A DNA stretch of 64,000 nucleotides, taken from assembly GCA_017441605.1 (NCBI GenBank), contig JAFRXD010000012.1:1-64000 (forward strand), written 5' to 3'. The notes beneath the pieces are model-generated. The model had not been told where the DNA came from, did no database searches, and worked only from the letters and a program-made list of their open reading frames with translations. Positions within the stretch are counted from its first letter, which is position 1. The number at the start of each line of letters is the position of its first letter. The position numbers were made by a program, and so were the translations under genes. Source of the stretch: Thermoguttaceae bacterium (GTDB lineage: Bacteria; Planctomycetota; Planctomycetia; Pirellulales; Thermoguttaceae). Below are positions 34,086 to 44,600 of the stretch, one piece after another.

Positions 34086-35015
34086 ATGTCTAGAGCATTA
34101 AGCAAAATCGCGCCCGACTGGTGGGACTACACAACGATCGATCCGGAAATACTCGCCGACGCGGCGAAACTAACGGAGGAAACGCTCTTCGCGCTGTCCC
34201 GCCCCGGTTTCCAAGTTCACTACTACGAAACGCTCGAGGAGTTCTATTTGGCGGAGGCGCTGGAGTACGTCGAGGCTTGGAAACAAGCGACGGCGGACAA
34301 TCCGGTCGGGCTTTGCGGTCCGATCGGTCCGACGGAGCAACTCCCGCTGGTGGCTCGGATCGTCAACGCGCTGGAAATCAATTTAAAGTACGCCCATTTC
34401 TGGGGGATGGACGAGTGGGTCGAGAACGGGGTTCCGGTCGATATGAACCATCCGTTGTCGTTCGCTCGCGCGGACTTTGGCATGTGTTTCGATCGGATCG
34501 ACGAAAAGCTGAAGATGCCGCTTGAAAACATTCACTTCCCGTCCGGGGATCTGGCGGCTTACTCGGCGACTTACGACCAAATTCGTTGCGCGACGATGCA
34601 GGGAGGTCAGGGAGACACGAAACACTGGGCGTTCAACGACCCGGTTCGACGGGTCGGAGCGTATCAAGACGCCCCGCCTAGCCCTGAGGAATACCGGAAG
34701 TTGTCGACGCGCGTCGTCGATCTGCACCCGATCACGATTTTGCAAAACGCGCGAACCAGCGGGGGCGGGTACGTCGCGAACGTTCCGAACAAGGCGTGCA
34801 CGGTCGGCCCGGTCGAGACGTGGAAGGCGGACAAAGTCAGCATCTGGCAGGCGGGAACGCACGACAACCCGTTTGGAATGCGACTGTCGGCGTTTATGGT
34901 CTCGAAGAAGCTGTGCGACTCGGCGGTTCCCATGTCGCTGCTCGGGGAGCATCCGAACGTCCATTTCCACTACTATCGCCCGGCGATTAAGAAAGTCGAA
35001 GCGGAGATGCACTAA
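34086..35015 (+). CDS. NagB-like glucosamine-6-phosphate isomerase family protein
   Basis: The 309-residue cytosolic protein resembles glucosamine-6-phosphate deaminases. Visible features are L-C-G-P-I-G-P-T near residue 80 (phosphate loop region), W-G-M-D-E-W at 106-111 with the catalytic-type Asp-Glu, and [11 protein letters not shown] with His180, in the place of the NagB G-x-D-G-H-I-A-F-N-E-P motif. The unusual K-H-W replacement suggests a related but different sugar-phosphate substrate. The start at 34086 is used because AAAGG lies 7 bases upstream and the frame before it is not conserved. It lies between GH97 and the FAD oxidoreductase (38-base gap), so it may process the released sugar after uptake. 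Confidence 0.75.
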   Translation: MSRALSKIAPDWWDYTTIDPEILADAAKLTEETLFALSRPGFQVHYYETLEEFYLAEALEYVEAWKQATADNPVGLCGPIGPTEQLPLVARIVNALEINLKYAHFWGMDEWVENGVPVDMNHPLSFARADFGMCFDRIDEKLKMPLENIHFPSGDLAAYSATYDQIRCATMQGGQGDTKHWAFNDPVRRVGAYQDAPPSPEEYRKLSTRVVDLHPITILQNARTSGGGYVANVPNKACTVGPVETWKADKVSIWQAGTHDNPFGMRLSAFMVSKKLCDSAVPMSLLGEHPNVHFHYYRPAIKKVEAEMH

Positions 35016-35053
35016 CGCCGCGAGGCGCCAATTGTTAGAGAAAGGCAAGCGCA

Positions 35054-36451
35054 ATGAACTATAGCGAAGTATCGCGCCGCGATTGGATTAAGACGCTCGG
35101 CATGGGCGTCGGGGCGGCGGCGCTTTCGGGAATCGGCGTTTCGACCTCGAGGGAGGCGCGCGCCGATTTCGTTCACAAAGAGGACAAAACGACGGGCAAA
35201 CTGCTCGACGGCTCCCAAGCGAATCCCTGTAAGTTGAACGCGGACGGGACGATCGCTCGTCCGGCGATCTCGGTCCCCAAAATTAGCGAGACGGACGTTT
35301 TGGTCGTTGGGGCGGGCCCGGCGGGTTGCTGCGCCGCGATCGCCGCCGCTCGGCTGGGAGTCAAAGTACCGCTCGTCGAACGGTACGGTCATTTCGGCGG
35401 TTTGGCGACCGGCGGGCTGGTTCTGCACATTCTCGGACATTGGACGAAACAGGGCGATAAGAAAGTCCAAGTCGTTCAAGGGATCGGCGAAGAAATGATG
35501 AAGCGGCTCGAAGGGCTCCCGAACGGAATCTGCAACCGCGAATTCGGCAAGAATCCGACGCTCGACTCCGAGGTCTACAAGTACCTGCTCGTGGAGATGA
35601 TCACGGAAGCGAATATCGAATGTCTGCTTCACTCCTGGTGTTGCGACGCGATCCTTGCGGACTCCCCCGACCCGGCGACGGGGAATCCGGTCGTTCGCGG
35701 CGCGATTATTCAGACCAAACTCGGTCCGCAAGCGGTGGTCGCCAAGCAAGTCGTGGACACGACGGGGGACGGGGACGTTTTCTACGCCGCGGGAGCCGCG
35801 CACACGCAGCGCGAGTACGATATCGGGTTGGTTAGCCGCATCGCGAATCTCGACCGGGTCAATCCGCCGGAGGGAACGAAACGCCCGCGCCACCTAGGAG
35901 ACGTCTCCCCGGTCAAAGGGGTCAACTGGGTCAATATGGCGGGACCGTCGCTCGACGGTTGCGACGTTCGCGTTCTCTCGAAGCTAGAGCTCCAACACCG
36001 CAAGCAGATCTGGAAACAGGTTCAAGAAGTTCGGTCGACCCCGGGCTACGAGGACGTCTACCTCATGGAGACCGCCCCGCAAATCGGGGTTCGCATTACG
36101 CGAGTCGTCGAGGGCGTCGAAACGCTCACGCTCGAAAACGCCAAAGCGGGCAAGACTTACGACGACTGCGTCGGGGTCGGAGGCGCTTGGGGCGGCGATC
36201 ACATTGGCTGGCAAGTGCCCTACGGCGCGCTGTTGCCCAAGAACGTCGAGAACATCCTCACGGGCGGGCGCTCGGTCTCCGCGGAACCGTTGATGTCGGA
36301 TCTGGTTCGGGTCTATCCGAACTGCTGGGTCACGGGACACGCCGCCGGAGTCGCGGCGGCGACGGCGGTTCTCGAGGACTCGACGGCTCGATCGGTCAAC
36401 GTCGCCGAAGTTCGCAAAAACCTTTTGGCGCAAAACGCCTATTTAGGATAA
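35054..36451 (+). CDS. Tat-exported FAD-dependent oxidoreductase
   Basis: The 465-residue protein begins with a twin-arginine signal (S-R-R-D-W-I-K-T-L-G) and belongs to the FAD-dependent oxidoreductase group with a glutathione-reductase-type Rossmann fold. The dinucleotide motif G-A-G-P-A-G is at residues 86-91, followed by the E-R-Y-G-H-F-G-G pattern. A later T-T-G-D-G-D-V element is also typical, and a C-terminal G-G-R-S-V-S-A plus G-x-A-A-G-V-A-A-A element closes the FAD site. The Tat signal implies a folded, FAD-loaded protein outside the cytoplasm. It is one base from the next gene, which encodes a membrane polyferredoxin, a natural electron partner. The donor or acceptor substrate is unknown. 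Confidence 0.85.
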   Translation: MNYSEVSRRDWIKTLGMGVGAAALSGIGVSTSREARADFVHKEDKTTGKLLDGSQANPCKLNADGTIARPAISVPKISETDVLVVGAGPAGCCAAIAAARLGVKVPLVERYGHFGGLATGGLVLHILGHWTKQGDKKVQVVQGIGEEMMKRLEGLPNGICNREFGKNPTLDSEVYKYLLVEMITEANIECLLHSWCCDAILADSPDPATGNPVVRGAIIQTKLGPQAVVAKQVVDTTGDGDVFYAAGAAHTQREYDIGLVSRIANLDRVNPPEGTKRPRHLGDVSPVKGVNWVNMAGPSLDGCDVRVLSKLELQHRKQIWKQVQEVRSTPGYEDVYLMETAPQIGVRITRVVEGVETLTLENAKAGKTYDDCVGVGGAWGGDHIGWQVPYGALLPKNVENILTGGRSVSAEPLMSDLVRVYPNCWVTGHAAGVAAATAVLEDSTARSVNVAEVRKNLLAQNAYLG

Positions 36452-36452
36452 T

Positions 36453-37742
36453 ATGGCCTCTTCGGAACCAACGGCGGCGCCGTCCCAAACTTCGCGCGAG
36501 GGACGGCGCGTCTTCGTTAAGCTCTTCGCTCGTCTTTTTCGACTCGCTTGCCTCGTTGGGATCGTCTATTGGCTCGCGCGGATCGACGCTCGCGCTCGCG
36601 ACGCCAGTCCCCTGCTCTACGCGAGTTCGGTCGCGACGGGGGCTCGACGGTTCGGACTCGGACTCGTCGTTCTTCTAGCCTGCTCGTGGCAACGGCGGTT
36701 TTTCTGTCGATATGTCTGCCCGCTAGGAACGGCGGTCGACGCGGCGCAATGGGCGCGGCGCAAGTCGTTTAAAAACGCGATTCTAAAAAACGGGGCTCGG
36801 GTTCCGACGCGATTCTTCTTCGCGTTTTTCTCGGTTCTCTGGCTCGGCTCGCTCGCCCCGGGGCTCCTTTCGGGGGGGCGAGTCGGCGCGCAGGGGCTCT
36901 CGGCGCTCGAATTCGATCCGCTCGCGATTCTGTCGCGAACTATTCTTTTCTTTCCCAAGCCGAGTTGGATCGCGATCGCGTTTCTCGTCTGTTACTTCGT
37001 CTCGCCGTATCTATGGCGGTTCGGGATCTGCCCGTGCGGAGCGCTCCAGGAGGCGCTCTATTTGCCCAAGCGATTTATTCTCGCGCTTTGCGCTAAGAAA
37101 AGCGAGTCCCGGGAGTCGGAGAAGCGCTCCGATTCCCGCCGACAATTCTTCGCGGTTTCCGGCGCGATCGCTTTGAGCGCGGGGACGGTCGCTTTTTTGA
37201 AAAAGTTCGGCGCCCCGATCGAGCGACGGTTTTTGCGGCCGCCGGGGGCGCGGTCGGAGCCGGAATTTCTGGCCCTTTGCGCTCGGTGCGGACGTTGCTC
37301 GAAGGCCTGTCCCAATTTGATCTTGCGACCGATCGGGTCGGACTCTTCGAGCGTCGATCGCTCGAGCGGGCTTCTTTCGGTTCTCGTTCGGGACACGCCC
37401 GAGGTCTCGTTTGGGGAAAGCTATTGCGAAAAGGACTGCGCGGTTTGTTCGGAGGTCTGTCCGACCGGCGCGATCGCGCGATTTACGCCCAAAGATAAGT
37501 CGCGATACCCGATCGCCGTGGTCGAGTTCAAGTTGGAGAACTGTTTGCTCTACCAGGATCGGGAATGCTCGATATGTCGGCGCGAATGTCCCTACGAGGC
37601 GATCTCGTTCGTCTGGAACGACGACGCCTACGCGAACGTTCCGCAAATCGACGAAACTCGTTGCGTCGGTTGCGGACGCTGCGTTTCCTTCTGCCCCGGC
37701 TCCGCCGAGGGCGCGTTAGTTTTGGCGCCGCGGCCGAGGTAA
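36453..37742 (+). CDS. NapH-like membrane polyferredoxin
   Basis: The 429-residue protein has about four or five membrane segments in its first 240 residues and the NapH-type motifs F-C-R-Y-V-C-P-L-G and I-C-P-C-G-A-L facing the membrane. The C-terminal half carries several ferredoxin-type cysteine clusters: C-A-R-C-G-R-C-S-K-A-C-P, C-E-K-D-C-A-V-C-S-E-V-C-P, C-S-I-C-R-R-E-C-P and C-V-G-C-G-R-C-V-S-F-C-P. NapH-type proteins move electrons between quinol and iron-sulfur or heme partners. The gene starts one base after the FAD oxidoreductase stop, so the two are almost certainly co-expressed. No quinol or nitrate reductase genes are nearby. The role is predicted electron transfer with the exported FAD enzyme. 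Confidence 0.85.
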   Translation: MASSEPTAAPSQTSREGRRVFVKLFARLFRLACLVGIVYWLARIDARARDASPLLYASSVATGARRFGLGLVVLLACSWQRRFFCRYVCPLGTAVDAAQWARRKSFKNAILKNGARVPTRFFFAFFSVLWLGSLAPGLLSGGRVGAQGLSALEFDPLAILSRTILFFPKPSWIAIAFLVCYFVSPYLWRFGICPCGALQEALYLPKRFILALCAKKSESRESEKRSDSRRQFFAVSGAIALSAGTVAFLKKFGAPIERRFLRPPGARSEPEFLALCARCGRCSKACPNLILRPIGSDSSSVDRSSGLLSVLVRDTPEVSFGESYCEKDCAVCSEVCPTGAIARFTPKDKSRYPIAVVEFKLENCLLYQDRECSICRRECPYEAISFVWNDDAYANVPQIDETRCVGCGRCVSFCPGSAEGALVLAPRPR

Positions 37743-37796
37743 GCTTACCCTTCCGCGTCGCGAGTCGGTCTCGCTTGGTCTTAATCGCCATTCTTG

Positions 37797-37826
37797 GAAC
37801 CGCCGCCCGCCTAGGACGGCGGTTTC
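37797..37826. terminator. Hairpin between polyferredoxin and DUF4373-like gene
   Basis: AACCGCCG (37798-37805) and CGGCGGTT (37817-37824) form a perfect 8-bp stem. T-rich sequence is short, so efficiency is uncertain. It lies between convergent genes. Confidence 0.6.
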
Positions 37827-37828
37827 AA

Positions 37829-38413
37829 TTAACCGCTCCAGTTAGGGCGTCGCGGGCGATATTCTTGTTCCCGAGGATCGTTGGTTACGCCCCAAGCCGC
37901 CGATAAATTGGGGTCATTGCCGCGCTCGTCTCGACGAGCGCGACGACGATAACACCCATCGGGCGCTCGTTCTTCTTCGGCTTGCGGCGCCAAGGCGGAG
38001 CCGGTCGGGAAGACGTCGCTGGGTCGGTCGCGCGCGGCGCCGCTCGGAGAGGGGACCGGTTCGCTCGCGTCGCTCGGTCGATCGTCTTCGACGGGCATTG
38101 AGAGGCGCTCGGTCGGCAAGTTCTCGGCTTTTGGACGTTCCGTCGCTTCGCGATGGCGGAAGAACTCGCCGTCGGTCGTCAATTCGAAGAGGTCAAAATC
38201 TTTGATCACGCTTTCGATCGTTTTTTCCGAGGCTCTTAGCGACCAAGCGAGGGTTTCTAAGTCGTAGCGGAGATATTCGGCGCATTGATTCGCCATTTCC
38301 TCTAGAATCAGGCAATAGACGCCGTAACCTCGCGCGCCCAGTTTTCTTCGCAAGGCGGCGCTTCTTAGGTCGCGGGTCGGATAGATCGGGCGCGGACGGG
38401 TTTGGGACGTCAT
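37829..38413 (-). CDS. Lin1244/DUF4373-like hypothetical protein
   Basis: The 194-residue protein has an N-terminal part (about residues 10-85) like the Lin1244/DUF4373 domain: an opening charged strand, then L-G-A-R-G-Y-G-V-Y-C-L-I-L-E-E-M, and a helical segment ending V-I-K-D-F-D-L-F. Such domains occur in phage- or plasmid-linked replication-type proteins and in isolated chromosomal genes; I see no other phage gene nearby. The second half is Pro/Glu/Arg-rich and probably unstructured. No ribosome site is evident before the ATG. The function is unknown. Confidence 0.6.
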   Translation of the reverse strand: MTSQTRPRPIYPTRDLRSAALRRKLGARGYGVYCLILEEMANQCAEYLRYDLETLAWSLRASEKTIESVIKDFDLFELTTDGEFFRHREATERPKAENLPTERLSMPVEDDRPSDASEPVPSPSGAARDRPSDVFPTGSALAPQAEEERAPDGCYRRRARRDERGNDPNLSAAWGVTNDPREQEYRPRRPNWSG

Positions 38414-38540
38414 TTTTATTTGAAGGGGTTTGGAGAGTCGTCGATTGTTTGAATTCGCGGACCTTGGGCGCCGCGTTTTTAAGATAATTGCGGAGAGTCG
38501 GGGAAATATACCGGTTTTCTTTCGTTTTGTTCAAAGATCT

Positions 38541-38592
38541 TGAAAAAAAACGACCCCGCGCCAACGCGACGCGGAGCCGTTTTCTTTTCGTT
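38541..38592 (-). terminator. Intrinsic terminator after the 5546-residue gene
   Basis: In minus orientation a CG-rich stem (CCGCG with CGCGG plus outer AAAACG/CGTTTT pairing) is followed by a long T run. It ends about 20-70 bases downstream of the giant gene's stop. Confidence 0.75.
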
Positions 38593-38610
38593 TAGATCGT
38601 CAAATTTCGC

Positions 38611-41600
38611 CTACTTCGCGATCGATTTGGCGAGGACGTCCCAGAACTCTTCCAATTCGTCTTCCGCGAGGTAATTCTCGAAGTCCGACTCCTCGTCCAA
38701 AAGGGCGCACGAGGCGGACGCTTTGGTCGTCGCGTTATTGACGATCACGGACCAAGTGGAATTGACGCGGGAGACGTTGTCGCCAAGGGCGCGGACTTTG
38801 TAGTAGTATTTCACACTGGGGTCCAAGCCGGTCATCGCGACGGTTCCCGACGAGGCTGAACATTGGGCGTATTGCGGATTGGCAAAATCGGAACTCGTCG
38901 AGAACATTACTTCGAAACCGGACGCGCCCGCAGAATTGTAGCACCTTACGTTGATAAAATCGGTTCCGATTTTACTGGTAAAGAACGTCGGCACGGCGAG
39001 CTGCCCCGCCGCGATCGGCTTGCCGTTGTTGGCGTTCCAACCGGAGTCGTTCCCGAGGGAACCGGTCGCCTTAACGCGGAAGTAGTAACTCGTTCCAAAA
39101 ACCAAGCCGGAAATCGTCGGTTTGCACGGCTTGAGGGTTCCGTCGTCGTTGAAACCTTGACTGAACGTCTTCGATTTCGCGTTCGAGAAATCGGGGCTCT
39201 CGCTATACTCGACGACGTACTTCTCCGGAGCGCCTTGGGCGGCGTCGATCTTGCCCGGCTTGATATTGAGCACGACGGCGGTTTTCACGGCCGAGAACGT
39301 GAACGACGGCGTCGCGTAAGAACCGCCGGTGTAAATCTTTCTGACTTCGGTATAAGCGGAGTCGGGACGCCCGGTCGCGGTCGCTTTCATACGAACGTAG
39401 AACCAAGTTCCGGTCGGCAAACCGGAGATCGTCTTGGAACCGGCGGTCGAATAGGTCTTCGCGACGGAATTCGCAAATTTAGAATCGGTCGAGTATTCAA
39501 CGACGTACTTCGCCGCGCCGTCGATCGCGTCGAACTTGACGACGATCGCGGTTTTAGTACCGGAGAGCGCGGTAATCGACGGAACGTCGAGGGCGACGCC
39601 GGAAGGGTCGAGAGTCGTCGCGGAAATAGTCTCGGACCAAGCGGAGTCCTCGTATCGCGCGGCGGCCGCTTTGACGCGGAAGTAGTAGGTCGCGCTCGAC
39701 GCCAAGCCGGGCACGGTTTGGAGGCCGGGGGACGCGAACTCGACCGACGCGGCGCTCGCAAAGTTCGCGCTCGTCGAGTATTCTAAGACGTATCGCTCGG
39801 CGCTTGCGACCGCTCCGATCTCGACGGTCGCCGAATCGAAGCCGATCGCGTTCGAAACGAGGGTCGGCGCGAACGCCAGGCTCTCTTTCTTGGTCGTCGC
39901 CTCAAAGGTCGTCCATTCGGAGTCGACATAACCGGTCGCGGTCGCTTTGAGGCGGAAGTAGTAGGTCGTTCCGAACGCCAAACCGGAAAGGGTCTTGGAT
40001 CCGACGGTCGTATAATTCTTCGTCGTCTTTGTCGCGAAATTCGGATCGGTTCCGTATTCTAAAACGTAACTCGTCGCGTTCGCGACCGCGGTTATCTTAA
40101 AGGTAACGGCGGCTTTCGTCGTCGAAGGGGTCGAAACGGTCGGCGAGGCAAGTTGGTTCTCGACGCTATCGGATTCCGTCGTCGCGGAAACGACGGTCCA
40201 GGCGGAGTCGTCGTAGCGCGCGGCGGTCGCCTTGACGCGGAAGAAATATTCCGTTCCGGGCGCCAAGCCGGAGATCGTTTGGGAACCGACCGAAGCGCTC
40301 GCGACGGGGATCGGGGCGGCGAACACCGCGCTCGTATCGTATTCCAAGACGTATTGTTCCGTCCCCGCGACCGATCCGATTTCGACGGCGATCGAGTCGG
40401 TCGTCGCGGCGGTCGCGCTTAGGGTCGGGGCGCTCTCGAAGGACTCCTTCTTGGTCGTCGCCTCGAAGGTCGTCCAGTTGGAGTCGACGAATCCTTCGCT
40501 CGTCGTCGTCGCTTTGACGCGGAAGTAGTAGGTCGTTCCGAACTCCAAGCCGGACACGGTCTTGGATCCGACGGTCGTATAACTCTTCGTCGCGGAGGTC
40601 GCGAAAGTCGGATCGGTTCCGTATTCGAGAACGTACTTCGTCGCGCTCGCGACGGCGCTTAGTTTAAAGGTAATCGAGGTTTTCGCGACGGTCGGGGTCG
40701 AAACGGTCGGGGCGTCGAGTCGAACGACGTCTTGAATCGCGGTCGTCGTCGCGGCGATTTCGGTCCAGGCGGAGTCGGCGCGACCTTCGGCGGTCGCCTT
40801 AACGCGGAAGTAGTAGGTCGTTTCCGGACGCAACCCGTCGACGACGCTCGAGCCGGACGCGTCGAACGCGACGGTAACGGGGGCGGAGAACTCGGGATCG
40901 ACGTCGCGCTGAACGACGCACCGGGTCGCTCCGTCGACGGCGCCGATTTGGAGCGCGACGGAATCGGACGCGGTTTCGCCAACGGCGACGGTCGGGGCGG
41001 TCAGGGCGGTTCGCTCGACGAACGCGAGCGCGTACTCGACGGCGCTCGGACGCGCGGAGCCGCTCGCGACGCGCAACCAATACTCGGCCTCGCCGCTCGG
41101 GACCGAAATCGTTTCGACGCCGAGCGCTCCGATCGAGACGGCGACGCGATTTCCCTCGGCGTCGAAGAGCTCGACGCTTAGGTTCGCGTCGGATCCGGTC
41201 AGCTCGATCGCGAGCTCGGCGCCCTCGCTCGGGCTCGGGGAGAACTTATACCAATCGACGTCGGAGCCGGAGTGCAAATTCAGCGCGTCGAATCGGTTCC
41301 CGCCGACGACCGCGCCCAAATCGATCGCTTCGTCGGAAAGGTCGTTCGGCTCGAATCGGTCGCGGATCGCGTCGGTCGTTACGGTCGCGAGGGTCCAGTC
41401 GGAATCGCTCGCGAGAACTTCGTTCGCGAGCGCGTCTTGGGAGTCGTCCGGATTGGTCGGCGCGTTCGCGAGCGCTTTGACGCGAACGTAATAGAGGGTC
41501 GACGGGGCGAGCCCGGCGAGGGTCTTGGCGCCGGAGGCGAGATAGGTCTTCTCGGCGGCGTCGACGAAGTCGGGGTCGGTTCCGTATTGAACGAGGTAAC

Positions 41601-44600
41601 CCAGCGCGTCGTCGACGTTTTCGATCTCAACGGTCGCGCCGGAGGCGGAGCTCGCGACGGCGATTCCCGGGCGCGGGAGTTTCGTCTCGATCGCGACGGG
41701 CGGATCGATCGTCAGGCGATAATCGGCGGCGCGTCCGTCGGGGCGCGCGTTGGAAACTTTGATCCAGTACTCTCCGGAAGGAAGGTTATTAAAGGAAACG
41801 CGGGCGGTTCCGGTCGCTCCGCTCGCGGAAGCGACTTTTCGTCCTCGCGCGTCGTAAAGATCGACGGTTAGCGACGTCCCGTCGCGGGACTGCGCGTAGT
41901 CGACGCGCGCGAAGTTCTCCTCGCCGCCGGTCGCGACGGTCGAGAGCTTGAACCAGTCGACGTCGGAGCCGGAGCTTAGCCCGAGATCGTAAGCGATCGC
42001 GCTCGTCAGGGTTCCGAGCGCGGCGGCGTCGGCGCGCGAATCGTTCGGTTCGAGCGCGTCTGGCAGCGCGTCGGTCGTCGGGATCCATTCGGCGCTCTCC
42101 CCTTTCGTTCCAACGCAATCGCGGGTCCAGACGGAAGAAATACGCCCGAGCGCCTCGGCGCGAACGCGGAAATAGAGGGTCGCGTCGGCGGGAACGCCGG
42201 TCAAGGTCTTCGCGCCGGGCGAGTTATAGGTAACGGACGAATAATTGGCGAAGGTCGGATCGGTTCCGTAGTCGAGAACGTACCGCTCGGCGCTTTCGTC
42301 TTTCGCGGCGATTTGGAGGGTAACGGAGGTTCCCGCGCGACTCGCCTCAACGCTCGGGGAATCGAGACGCCGCTCGTTCGCGCCTTGGAACTCGTAAGCG
42401 CCCAAGTCGATGGCGCGGTAGAACCGGTCGGCGCCGTCCAAGTCGACGCTCAATTCGACTGGGAAGTTCGAGGAATCGCCGCGATCAACGAGCTGACTAT
42501 TGAGCGCGGGGCGATAATCGCCTCCCTCGAAGTCCTCGAAGAGGGGCTCCAAGCGGGAGTAGCCGTAATTAACGACGCCGGTTTGGGATTCGTTCGACCA
42601 GTCGTCGAACGAGGAGAGGGAGTTGCGACCGAGAACAAGGGTCTCGGGGTCGGAGCGACGAAGATCGTCCTCGGAAACGCCGTTAAGGATAACGATAGCG
42701 TTGTCGAACGAGAATTTGTCGGCTTGCCCAAATCGCTGGAGATAAGCGCCGTCCCCGGCGGCGATTTCGGTCGCGGAGGCGGCGAATGCGTCGACGGAGT
42801 TTGCGACGACGGTCGCGTTGACGAGGGACAAGGCGCGCGCGGCGTAAACGCCGCCCCCTTGGGACGTCGCGGTCGCGTATTGGGACGAGCCGTAGGAAAC
42901 GGCGCTCGCGGTATTTTGAGAGATTTCGCAGTTGGTCGCGATAAAACTGGCGCCGACGAAGTTCGAGTAGACGCCGCCGCCCTGCGCGGTCGCGCTCCAC
43001 GTCGAGGTCGTTTCAACGGAGTTTGCGACGATCGAGCAGTTCGTTAAAGAGGCGTCGCGAGTCGAGTCGGCGTAAACGCCGCCCCCTCGGGCGACGGCGC
43101 CGGTATCGGAGCCGGGGACGCGCGCGACGTTATTGTAAATCGTCGCGCCGTCGACGCTCGCGGCGCCGGAGAGGTAAAGCCCGCCTCCCATCGCCAAGTA
43201 ACCGCTCTCGGCGATATTGTCGCGAACGAGGGCGTCGGCGAGGGTCAGTTTGCCGCTCGAATAGATCGCGCCGCCGGACTCCGATTGGTTCGCGATCAGC
43301 GAGCAACGCTCGGTTACAGAAAGGTCACCTTCGGAGTAAATACCACCGCCGAAGGAATAGGACTTGTTTTCCCTAAGAATCGTATCGTTGGCGATCTCGA
43401 CTTTCGCGCCTTGGGAGACATAAATCGCGCCTCCTTTCTGACGCGCGATGTTGTCGATAAATCGCGAATTGTCGACGGTCAGCGACCGGACGGCGAAAAC
43501 TCCGCCCCCGTAAGAGAACAACGCGCTGGCGGACGAGGAGTTGGGAGATGCGAAGAGGCTCTCGTTGGCGCGGACGTCGCAGTCGATTAGGGTCGCCGCC
43601 CCGCTCGCGTAAAGCCCCGCGCCGTAGGAATGGGCGACGTTTTGGGCTTTGGCGCTCGTTTGATTTTCGGCGATTACGGTCTCGCGCGCGGTCAGCTCGC
43701 CGGTCGCGTAAATCCCGCCGCCGAACGCGTAAGCGGTATTGGCGCACTCGGGGGTGGAGGCGGAGTTTTCGACGACGACGCAACGGTCGAGCGTCAGAGC
43801 GCCCCGCGCGGAAATTCCGCCGCCGAGGCTATAAACCGGCGCGTAGGTCGAGCTCGGCTCATTAAACGCTTCGTTCCCGGTTACGACGCAACGGGTTAGG
43901 TTCGCGTCGACGCCCTCGGCGACGAGAACCCCCGCGCCCTCGGACGCTTTGCCGCCGGTAATCGCGAGCCCGACAAGGGTCGCGCTCGCGGTCAGGTTGA
44001 AGACGCGCGAGACGCCTTCGGTCGTAACCGTTACGCCCGGGGCGCTCGCCGAATCGTCCCAACAAGAGGACGCGTCGATCGTTATCGCCTTATCGACGAT
44101 CAGCTCGCTTTGGAGAACGATTTCGTCCCCCGGTTCCAAATCGACGAAAATCGTTTCTCCGTCGTTCGCGCGCTCGACCGCGTAGCGCAACGAGCCGTTG
44201 CGTCCGGTATCGTCGGTTCTGTACACGACTAATCGCGAATCGCCGACCGCTTCGGTCGTCGCGTTGGCGGACGTCGACCAAGCGGACTCCCCTCGCCCCG
44301 GCGCGGTCGCCTTGACGCGGAAGTAATAAGTCGAATCGGGATCGAGCCCCGAAATCTTTTGCTCGCCGGGGTTCGCGAACGTCTTCGACGCGGCGGAGGC
44401 GAAACTCGGTTCGGTTCCGTATTCGACGACGTAGCTCTTCGCGCTCGCCGAAGCGCCGATATTAAGGGAGATCGCGCTGGACGACGCGACGGTCGCGGCG
44501 ATCGTCGGGGCGGCGAACGCGGTGGTCGCGGGTACGACGAGCCAATCGGAATCGCCGGCGAAGTCGTCGTAAACGACTCGCGCCATAACGCGCAAGTAGT

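Noticed and set aside
37829..38413. Prophage remnant suggested by the DUF4373-like gene
   Set aside because: No integrase, terminase, attachment repeat or other phage gene is visible on either side.
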